The notes under the pieces were generated by a model. It searched no databases and was not told the origin of the DNA. It saw only the letters and a list, made by a program, of their open reading frames with translations. The translations under genes and the position numbers were made by a program. 64,000 nucleotides of DNA from assembly GCF_902167145.1 (NCBI RefSeq), contig NC_050098.1:37008501-37072500 (forward strand), given 5' to 3'. How positions within the stretch are numbered: position 1 is the stretch's first letter; the number at the start of each line of letters is the position of its first letter. This stretch comes from Zea mays (lineage: Eukaryota > Streptophyta > Magnoliopsida > Poales > Poaceae). This document shows positions 54,836-64,000 of this stretch, in pieces.

Positions 54836-56158
54836 TGAAAGTCGCCTAGAGGGGGGGGTGAATAGGGCGAAACTGAAATTTACAAAATTAATCACAACTA
54901 CAAGCCGGGTTAGCGTTAGAAATATAATCGAGTCCGAGAGAGGGCGTAAAAACAAATCGCAAGCGAATAAGGAAGTGAGACACAAGGATTTGTTTTACCG
55001 AGGTTCGGTTCTCGCAAACCTACTCCCCGTTGAGGAGGCCACAAAGGTCGGGTCTTTTTCAAGCCCTTCCCTCTCTCAAACGGTCCCTCGGACCAAGTGA
55101 GCTTTCTCTTCTCAAATCAACCGGGAACAAAACTTCCCCGCAAGGACCACCACACAATTGGTGTCTCTTGCCTCGGTTACAAAAGAGTATTGATCACAAG
55201 AAAGAATGAGAAAGAAGAAAGCTATCCAAGTGCAAGAGCTCAAAAGAACACGACAAATCACTCTCACTAGTCACTAAAGCTTTTGTGGAAATGGGAGAGG
55301 ATTTGATCACTTGGGTGTGTCTTGTATTGAATGCCTAGCTCTTGTAAGTGGTTGGAAGTGTGAAAACTTGGATGTCTTGAATGTGGGGTGGTTGGGGGTA
55401 TTTATAACCCCAACCACCAAACTAGCCGTTTGGTGGAGGCTGTCTGTCGCATGGTGCACCGGACAGTCCGGTGCACACCGGATAGTGTCCGGTGTGCCAG
55501 CCACGTCACCAGGCCGTTAGGTTCCGACCGTTGGAGCTCCGACTGCTGGGCCCGCCCGGATGTTCGGTGGCACACCGGACATGCACTGTAGAGTGTCCGG
55601 TGCGCCACTTCGCGCGTGCCTGACTTCTGCGCGCTCTGGCGCGCATTTAATGCCTCTGCAGGTGACCGTTGGCGCGAAGTAGCCGTTGCCCCGCTGGCTC
55701 ACCGGACAGTCCGGTGTACACCGGACATGTCCGGTGAATTATAGCAGAGCGAATTCCCGAAGCTGGCGAGTTCCAGAGGCGCTCTTCCTTGGAGCACCGG
55801 ACACTGTCCGGTGGCACACCGGACAGTCCGGTGAATTATAGCGGAGCAGCTCTAGATTTTCCCGAAGGTGAAGAGTTTGGCTTGAAGTCCCCTGGTGCAC
55901 CAGACACTGTCCGATGGTGCACCGGACACTGTCCGGTGGCACACCGAACAGTCCAGTGGGCCAGACCAGGGCACACTTCAGTTATCCCTTGCTCTCTTTG
56001 TTGAACCCAATTCTTGGTCTTTTTATTGGTTAAGTGTGAACCTTTGGCACCTGTATAACTTATACACTAGAGCAAAACTAGTTAGTCCACTTATTTGTGT
56101 TGGGCAATTCAACCACCAAAATCAATTAAGAAATAGGTGTAAGCCTAATTCCCTTTCA
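54836..56158 (-). repeat. D 3' LTR (left copy)
   Basis: 1323 bp. It matches 62940-64000 as far as visible. On the minus strand GGTTATAAATACC near 55400 is the probable TATA box. It carries many CACCGGACAGTCCGGTG palindromes between 55455 and 55955. Confidence 0.92.
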
Positions 56159-56987
56159 ATCTCCCCCTTTTTGGTGATTGATGCCAACACAAACCAAAGC
56201 AAGTATGAAAATGCATAATTGAGCTAGTTTGCATAATGTAAGTGCAAAGGTTGCTTGGAATTGAGCCAATATAAATACTTATAATATATGCATGGATTGT
56301 TTCTTCATTTTTAATATTTTGGACCATGCTTGCACCACTTGTTTTGTTTTTGCAAATTCTTTTGTAGATCCTTTTCAAAGTTCTTTTGCAAATAGTCAAA
56401 GGTAAATGAATAAGATTTTGCGAAGCATTTTCAAGATTTGAAATTTTCTCCCCCTGTTTCAAATGCTTTTCCTTTGACTAAACAAAACTCCCCCTAAATG
56501 AAATCCTCCTCTTAGTGTTCAAGAGGGTTTTGATATATCAATTTTGAAATACTACTTTCTCCCACTTTTGAACATAAAAGTATACTAATTTGAAATTTCC
56601 AATTGAAAATCATTTTAAAATTAGGTGGTGGTGCGGTCCTTTTGCTTTGGGCTAATACTTTCTCCCCCTTTGGCATGAATCGCCAAAAACGGAGTCATTA
56701 GAGCTCTTTCTATAACTACTTTCTCCCCCTTTGATAAAAGACATAAGAGTGAAGATTATACCAAAGACGGAGTCTTTTTGTACTTAGGCTTTCTCCCCCA
56801 AAGATGGAGAGTTGCCCGGAGCGACGGCGAAGGATGAGTTACGGAGTGGAAGCCTTTGTCTTCGCCGAAGACTCCAATTCCCTTTCAATACACCTATGAC
56901 TTGGTTTAAAATAGACTTGAAAACACATTAGTCATATCATATGAAAGAGACATGATCAAAGGTATATGAATGAGCTATGTGTGCAAA
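56159..56987 (-). promoter_or_regulatory. D 3' non-coding region with repeated polypurine tracts
   Basis: TCTCCCCCTTTTTGG lies beside the LTR and CTCCCCC tracts recur near 56449, 56489, 56664, 56724 and 56792. The sequence parallels the 3' region of element A in reverse. Confidence 0.72.
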
Positions 56988-59900
56988 TCAACAAAAGAAG
57001 TTCCTAGAATCAAGAATATTTAGCTCATGCCTAAGTTTGTTAAAAGTTTGTTCATCTAGTGGCTTGGTAAAGATATCGGCTAATTGATCTTTAGTATTAA
57101 TGTAAGAAATCTCGATATCTCCCTTTTGTTGGTGATCCCTTAAAAAGTGATACCGAATGACTATGTGTTTAGTGCGGCTATGCTCAACGGGATTATCTGC
57201 CATGCGGATTGCACTCTCATTATCACATAGAAGAGGAACTTTGGTTAGTTCGTAACCATAGTCCCTAAGGGTTTGCCTCATCCAAAGTAGTTGCGCGCAA
57301 CAATGGCCTGCGGCAATGTACTCGGCTTCGGCGGTAGAAAGAGCTACGGAATTTTGCTTCTTTGAAGCCCAAGACACCAAGGATCTTCCCAAGAACTGGC
57401 AAGTCTCCGATGTGCTCTTCTATTAATTTTACACCCCACCCAATCGGCATCCGAATAACTAATCAAATCAAAAGTGGATCCCCTAGGATACCAAAGCCCA
57501 AACTTAGGAGTATAAACTAAATATCTCAAGATTCGTTTTACGACCGTAAGGTGAGCTTCCTTAGGGTCGGCTTGGAATCTTGCACACATGCATACGGAAA
57601 GCATAATATCCGGTCGAGATGCACATAAATATAGCAAAGAGCCTATCATCGACTGGTATACCTTTTGATCCACGGACTTACCTTCCGTGTCGAGGTCGAG
57701 ATGCCCATTGGTTCCCATGGGTGTCTTGATGGGTTTGGCATCCTTCATCCCAAACTTGCTTAGAATATCTTGAGTATACTTCATTTGGCTTATGAAGGTG
57801 CCCTCTTGGAGTTGCTTTACTTGAAATCCTAAGAAATATTTCAACTCCCCCATCATAGACATCTCGAATTTTTGTGTCATGATCCTACTAAACTCTTCAC
57901 ATGTAGATTCGTTAGTAGACCCAAATATAATATCATCAACATAAATTTGGCATACAAACCAATCATTTTCAAGTGTTTTGGTAAAGAGTGTAGGATCGGC
58001 CTTTCCGACTTTGAATCCATTAGTGATAAGAAAATCTCTAAGGCATTCATATCATGCTCTTGGGGCTTGCTTGAGCCCATAAAGCGCCTTAGAGAGTTTA
58101 TAGACATGGTTAGGGTACTCACTATCTTCAAAGCCGGGAGGTTGCTCAACATAGACCTCTTCCTTGATCGGTCCGTTGAGGAAGGCACTCTTCACGTCCA
58201 TTTGGTAAAGCTTGAAGCCATGGTAAGTAGCATAGGCCAATAATATACGAATTGACTCAAGCCTAGCTACGGGTGCATAGGTTTCACCGAAATCTAAACC
58301 TTCGACTTGGGAGTATCCCTTGGTCACAAGTCGTGCTTTGTTCCTTGTCACCACACCATGCTCGTCTTGCTTGTTGCGGAACACCCATTTGGTTCCTACA
58401 ATATTTTGATTAGGACGTGGAACTAAATGCCATACCTCATTCCTAGTGAAGTTGTTGAGCTCCTCTTGCATTGCCACCACCCAATCCGAATCTTGAAGTG
58501 CTTCCTCTACCCTGTGTGGCTCAATAGAGGAAACAAAAGAGTAATGCTTACAAAAAATGTGCAACACGAGATCTAGTGGTTACCCCCTTATGGATGTCGC
58601 CGAGGATGGTGTCGACGGGGTGATCTCGTTGAATTGCTTGGTGGACTCTTGGGTGTGGCGGTCTTTGCTCTTCATCCTCCTTGTCTTGCTCATTTGCATC
58701 TCCCCCTTAATCATTGCCGTCATCTTGAGGTGGCTCATTTGCTTGATCTTCTCCTTTATCAACTTGAGCCTCATCCTCATTTTGAGTTGGTGGAGATGCT
58801 TGCATGGAGGAGGATGGTTGATCTTGTGCATTTGGAGGCTCTTCGGATTCCTTAGGACACACATCCCCAATGGACATGTTCCTTAGCGCGATGCATGGAG
58901 CCTCTTCATCACCTATCTCATCAAGATCAACTTGCTCTACTTGAGAGCCGTTAGTCTCATCAAACACAACGTCACAAGAAACTTCAACTTGTCTAGAGGA
59001 CTTGTTAAAGACTCTATATGCCCTTGTGTTTGAATCATATCCTAGTAAAAAGCCTTCTACAGTCTTAGGAGCAAATTTAGATTTTCTACCTCTTTTAACA
59101 AGTATAAAGCATTTGCTACCAAAGACTCTAAAATATGAAATATTGGGCTTTTTACCGGTTAGGAGTTCGTATGATGTCTTCTTGAGGATTTGGTGTAGAT
59201 ATAACCGGTTGATGGCATAGCAAGCGGTGTTGACCGCCTCAGCCCAAAACCGATCCGAAGTTTTATACTCATCAAGCATGGTTCTTGCCATGTCCAATAG
59301 AGTTCTATTCTTCCTCTCCACTACACCATTTTGCTGTGGCGTGTAGGGAGAAGAGAACTCATGCTTGATGCCCTCCTCCTCAAGGAAGCCTTCAATTTGA
59401 GAGTTCTTGAACTCCGTCCTGTTGTCGCTTCTAATTTTCTTGATCCTTAAGCTGAACTCGTTTTGAGCCCGTCTCAAGAATCCCTTTAAGGTCTCTTGGG
59501 TATGAGTTTTTTCCTGCAAAAAGAATACCCAAGTGAAGCGAGAATAATCATCCACAATAACTAGACAGTACTTACTCCCGTCGATGCTTATGTAAGCTAT
59601 TGGGCCGAATAGGTCCATGTGTAGGAGCTCGAGCGGCGTGTCAGTCGTCATGATGTTCTTGTGTGGATGGTGAGTGCCAACTTGCTTCCCTGCTTGGCAT
59701 GCGCTACAGATCCTGTCTTTCTCAAAATGAACATTTGTTAATCCTAAAATGTGCTCTCCCTTTAGAAGCTTATGAAGATTCTTTATCCCAACATGGGCTA
59801 GTCGGCGGTGCCATAGCCAACCCATGTTAGTCTTAGCAATCAAGCAGGTGTCGAGTTCAGCTCTATCAAAATCTACCAAGTATAGCTGACCCTCTAACAC

Positions 59901-60228
59901 TCCCTTAAATGCTATTGAATCATCACTTTTTCTAAAGACAGTGACACCTACATTAGTGAAAAGACAGTTGTAGCCCATTTTGCATAATTGAGAAACGGAA
60001 AGCAAATTGTAATCTAATGAATCTACAAGAAAAACATTGGAAATAGAATGGTCAGGTGATATAGCAATTTTACCCAATCCTTTGACCAAACCTTGATTTC
60101 CATCCCCGAATGTGATAGTTCGTTGGGGATCTTGGTTTTTCTCGTAGGAGGAGAACATCTTCTTCTCCCTTGTCATGTGGTTTGTGCACCCGCTGTCGAT
60201 GATCCAACTTGAGCCCCCGGATGCATAA
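56988..60228 (-). pseudogene. D pol: protease to RNase H, frameshifted
   Basis: On the minus strand the protease DSG region lies near 60200, followed by WLWHRRLAHVGIKNL and [19 protein letters not shown] and [13 protein letters not shown] (integrase) lie in one open stretch down to 58707. The reverse transcriptase begins near 58567 ([27 protein letters not shown]), with an intact YVDD near 57935, and RNase H ends at 56988 (STAEAEYIAA, FTKPLDEQTF). Frame breaks fall near 58700, 58055, 57900 and 57420. The catalytic motifs are better kept than in B, but the frame is not continuous. Confidence 0.88.
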
Positions 60229-62884
60229 ACCTACAAAACAATTTTAGTTCTTGACTTTTAGGTACCCAAATGGTTTTGGGTCCTTTGGCATTAGACACAA
60301 GAACTTTGGGTACCCAAACACAAGTCTTTGATCCCTTGTGTTTGCCCCCAACATACTTGGCAACTACTTTGCCGGATTTGTTAGTTAACACATAAGAAGC
60401 ATCAAAAGTTTTAAATGAAATGCTATGGTCATTTGATGCACTAGGAGTTTTCTTCTTAGGCAACTTAGCACGGGTTGGTTGCCTAGAGCTAGATGTCTCA
60501 CCCTTATACATAAAAGCATGATTAGGGCCAGAGTGAGACTTCCTAGAATGAATTCTCCTAATTTTGCTCTCTGGATAACCGGCAGGGTACAAAATGTAAC
60601 CCTCGTTATCCTGAGGCATGGGAGCCTTGCCCTTAACAAAGTTGGACAATTTCTTAGGAGGGGCATTAAGTTTGACATTGTCCCCCTTTTGGAAGCCAAT
60701 GCCATCCTTAATGCCAGGGCGTCTCCCACTATAAAGCATACTACGAGCAAATTTAAAATTTTCATTTTCAAGTTCATGCTCGGCAATTTTAGCATCTAAT
60801 TTTGCTATATGATCATTTTGTTGTTTAATTAATACCATATGATCATGAATAGCATCAATATCAACATCTCTACATCTAGTGCAAATAGAAGTATGTTCAA
60901 CGGTAGATGTAGAGGGTTTGCAAGATTTTAATTCTACAACCTTAGCATGTAATATATCATTTTTACTTCTAAGGTCGGAAATGGTAGCATTGCAAACATC
61001 AAAATCTTTAGCCTTAGCAAGCAATTTTTTATTTTCATCTCTAAGGCTAGCAAGAGAAATGTTCAATTCTTCAATCTTAGCAAGCAAATCATCATTATCA
61101 TTTCTAAGATTGGGAATTGAAACATTATAAGCAATGGAATCAACCTTAGCTAACAAATTAGCATTCTCATTTCTAAGGTTGTCTATAGTCTCATGGCAAG
61201 TGCTTAGTTCACTAGATAATTTTTCACATTTTTCAACTTCTAGAGAATAAGCATTTTTAACTTTAACATGCTTTTTGTTTTCCTTGATTAGGAAGTCTTC
61301 TTGGGAGTCCAAGAGGTCATCCTTCTCATGGATGGCACTAATTAATTCATTTAATTTCTCTTTTTGTTGTATGTTTAAGTTGGCAAAAAGGGTACGCAAA
61401 TTATCTTCCTCATCACTAGCATTATCATCACTAGAGGACTCATATCTAGTGGAGGATTTGGATTTAACCTTCTTCTTTTTGCCGTCCTTTGCCATGAGGC
61501 ACTTGTGGCCGATGTTGGGGAAGAGAAGTCCCTTGGTGACGACGATGTTGGCGGCGTCCTCGTCGTCGGAGGAGTCGCTAGAGCTTTCGTCGGAGTCCCA
61601 CTCGCGACAAACATGGGCATCGCTGCCCTTCTTCTTGTAGTACCTCTTCTTCTCCTTTCTTCTCCCCTTCTTGTCGTCACCCCTGTCACTGTCACTAGAA
61701 ATAGGACATTTTGCTATAAAGTGACCGGGCTTACCACACTTGTAGCAAACCTTCTTGAAGCGGGGCTTGTAATCTTTCCCCTCCTTTGCTTGAGGATTTG
61801 GCGGAAGCTCTTGATGACGAGCGCCATTTCCTCATTGTCGAGCTTGGAGGCGTCGATGGGTGTTCTACTCGGTGTAGACTCCTCCTTCTTTTCTTCCGTC
61901 GCCTTGAATGCGACGGGTTGAGCTTCAGACGTGGAGGGGTCGTCAAGCTCGTTGATCTTCCTTGATCCCTTGATCATGAATTCAAAGCTCACAAAATTCC
62001 CAATTACTTCCTCGGGAGTCATTAGTGTATATCTAGGATTACCACGAATTAATTGAACTTGAGTAGGGGTTAAGGAAAATAAGTGATCTTAAAATAACCT
62101 TAACCACCTCGTGGTCATCCCATTTCTTGCTCCCGAGGTTGCGCACTTGATTCACCAAGGTTTTGAGCCGGTTGTACATGTCTTGTGGCTCCTCCCCTTG
62201 GCGTAGACGGAAGCGACCGAGCTCCCCCTCGATCGTTTCCCGCTTGGTGATCTTGGTGAGTTCATCACCCTCGTGCGCGGTCTTGAGCATGTCCCAAACT
62301 TCCTTGGCGCTCTTGAATCCTTGCACCTTGTTGTACTCCTCCCTACTTAGAGAGGCGAGGAGTATAGTTGTTGCTTGGGAGTTGAAGTGCTCGATTTGAG
62401 CCGCCTCGTCCTCATCATAATCCTCATCCCCTACGGATGGTACCTGTACACCAAACTCAACGACATTCCATATACTTTTGTGGAGTGAGGTTAGATGAAA
62501 TCGCATTAAATCACTCCACCTTGCATAATCTTCACCATCAAAAGTTGGTGGTTTTCCTAATGGGACGGAAAGTAAAGGTGTATGTTTAGGAATGCGAGGA
62601 TAGCGTAGGGGGATCTTACTAAACTTCTTGCGCTCATGGCGCTTAGAAGTTACGGAGGGCGCGTCGGAGCCGGAGGTGGAAGGTGATGAAGTGTCAGTCT
62701 CGTAGTAGACCACCTTCCTCATCTTCTTTATCTTGTCGCCACTCCGATGCGACTTGTGGGAAGAAGCTTTCTTCTCCTTCCCCTTTCCCTTTTTGTGGGA
62801 CTCTTCCGATGAAGCCTTCCCGTGGCTTGTAGTGGGCTTTTCGCCGGTCTCCATCTCCTTCTTTGCGTGATCTCCCGACATCAC
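60229..62884 (-). pseudogene. D gag, frameshifted
   Basis: The start MMSGDHAKKEMETGEKP at 62884 lies about 55 bp after the LTR. The capsid region is open to about 62075 (PLGKPPTFDGEDYARW, YNRLKTLVNQVRNLG). A shift there and another near 61790 break it just before the CCHC knuckle (near 61740). From 61495 to about 60240 one frame encodes a long coiled-coil with repeated LRNEN or LRDEN units, a C-x2-C site (CTRCRDVD), and the CVWVPKVLVSN end. It is clearly homologous to the gag of A. Confidence 0.86.
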
Positions 62885-62925
62885 TTCGAGCGGTTAGGCT
62901 CTAATGAAGCACCGGGCTCTGATAC

Positions 62926-62937
62926 CAATTGAAAGTC
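62926..62937 (-). promoter_or_regulatory. D primer-binding site (initiator Met tRNA type)
   Basis: On the minus strand TGGTATCAGAGCCC lies two bases from the LTR end at 62940. Confidence 0.85.
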
Positions 62938-62939
62938 GC

Positions 62940-64000
62940 CTAGAGGGGGGTGAATAGGGCGAAACTGAAATTTACAAAATTAATCACAACTACGAGCCGT
63001 GTTAGCGTTAGAAATATAATCAAGTCCGAGTGAGGGCGTAAAAACAAATCGCAAGCGAATAAGGAAGTGAGACACAAGGATTTGTTTTACCGAGGTTCGG
63101 TTCTCGCAAACCTACTCCTCGTTGAGGAGGCCACAATGGCCGGGTCTTTTTCAACCCCTTCCCTCTCTCAAACAGTCCCTCGGACCGAGTGAGCTTTCTC
63201 TTCTCAAATCAACCGGGAACAAAACTTCCCCGCAAGGACCACCACACAATTGGTGTCTGTTGCCTCGGTTACAAAAGAGTATTGATCACAAGAAAGAATG
63301 AGAAAGAAGAAAGCTATCCAAGTGCAAGAGCTCAAAAGAACACGACAAATCACTCTCACTAGTCACTAAAGCTTTTGTGGAAATGGGAGAGGATTTGATC
63401 ACTTGGGTGTGTCTTGTATTGAATGCCTAGCTCTTGTAAGTGGTTGGAAGTGTGAAAACTTGGATGTCTTGAATGTGGGGTGGTTGGGGGTATTTATAAC
63501 CCCAACCACCAAACTAGCCGTTTGGTGGAGGCTGTCTGTCGCATGGTGCACCGGACAGTCCGGTGCACACCGGACAGTGTCCGGTGTGCCAGCCACGTCA
63601 CCAGGCCGTTGGGTTCCGATCGTTGGAGCTCTGACTGCTGGGCCCGCCCGGATGTCCGGTGGCACACCGGACATGCACTGTAGAGTGTCCAATGCGCCAC
63701 TTCGCGCGTGCCTGACTTCTGCGCGCTCTGGCGCGCATTTAATGCCTCTGCAGGTGACCATTGGCGCGAAGTAGCCGTTGCCCCGCTGGCTCACCGGACA
63801 GTCCGGTGTACACCGGACATGTCCGGTGAATTATAGCGGAGCGAATTCCCGAAGCTGGTGAGTTCCAGAGGCGCTCTTCCTTGGAGCACCGGACACTGTC
63901 CGGTGGCACACCGGACAGTCCGGTGAATTATAGCGGAGCGGCTCTGGATTTTCCCGAAGGTGAAGAGTTTGGCTTGAAGTCCCCTGGTGCACCAGACACT
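62940..64000 (-). repeat. D 5' LTR, truncated by the window end
   Basis: It begins TGAAAGTCGCCTAGAGG and follows 54836 onward with occasional substitutions. About 1061 of an expected 1323 bp are in the window. Confidence 0.92.

Larger units (their letters stand above)
31270..64000 (+). mobile_element. A: Sirevirus-type copia element, split by B and D, runs past window end
   Basis: The 5' LTR is 31270-31547 plus 46911-47767 (joined across insertion B). The initiator-Met primer site is at 47770, gag at 47816-50457, pol at 50458-53570 and a purine-tract region at 53571-54411. The 3' LTR starts at 54412 and is interrupted at 54835 by D, with its remainder outside the window. The gene order protease-integrase-reverse transcriptase-RNase H identifies copia. 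Long LTRs, the TGGTATCAGAG primer site and four GGGGGAGA tracts fit the Sirevirus group. Gag and pol are heavily mutated. It is the oldest member of this nest because it hosts the others. Confidence 0.9.
54836..64000 (-). mobile_element. D: Sirevirus-type copia element inside A's 3' LTR, incomplete at window end
   Basis: The left LTR (54836-56158) is the 3' LTR of a minus-strand element. Gag-pol runs from 62884 to 56988. The 5' LTR starts at 62940 and is cut by the window end after 1061 bp. In its own sense the LTR begins TGAAAGGGAATTAGGC and ends CTCTAGGCGACTTTCA, the same ends as element A, so A and D belong to one family or to sister families. Gag and pol have several frameshifts. The right target duplication cannot be seen. 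Confidence 0.9.

Overview
The window looks like maize (Zea mays) or a very close relative: plant-type genes with introns sit in islands between nested LTR retrotransposons. The copia elements have the Sirevirus look (long LTRs, initiator-Met primer sites, repeated purine tracts, LTRs full of CACCGGACAGTCCGGTG palindromes), as in the Opie/Ji/Giepum group. Family names are from memory, not from a search. There are no rRNA, tRNA or bacterial genes. Only one ordinary host gene is seen.

Layout. (1) 570-9549: gypsy element E1 with two 1.17-kb LTRs and a TTCTC target duplication. It is deleted for most of pol, carries a truncated opposite-strand gypsy element (E1b, 2041-4131), and contains a decayed KNOX homeobox gene fragment closest to knotted1 (7106-7484). 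(2) 10937-14557: small gypsy element E2 with an ATGGG duplication, a single intact 619-aa gag-like ORF and no pol. (3) 15819-23449: element E3, a Mutator-like DNA transposon with a perfect 10-bp target duplication and terminal inverted repeats holding six 31-bp palindromes. It has three genes: a plus-strand protein with three GRF-type zinc fingers, a minus-strand Plant Mobile Domain protein that I can splice into an intact 640-aa frame, and a MURA-related gene that has lost its catalytic domain. (4) 24295-28450, minus strand: an intact seven-exon, 451-aa five-finger CCCH protein gene with a Stowaway MITE in intron 2 and a nested MITE pair upstream. (5) 28876-31269: MITEs, a TA microsatellite and a retroelement-gene fragment. 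(6) 31270-64000: a copia nest. A (plus) is split in its 5' LTR by B (minus). B is split in its reverse transcriptase by C (minus). A's 3' LTR is split by D (minus), which runs off the window.

Relationships. C is the youngest layer: its two 1414-bp LTRs look identical and it keeps an open gag but has no pol, so it must have moved with enzymes from elsewhere. A, B and D carry broken gag-pol genes. The most novel-looking unit is E3, a mobile package of zinc-finger, plant-mobile-domain and transposase-derived genes bounded by palindrome-rich ends. The KNOX capture in E1 is the next most interesting item. A hyphenated palindrome, CGGAC-N-GTCCG, recurs across unrelated elements and even inside the E2 coding frame.
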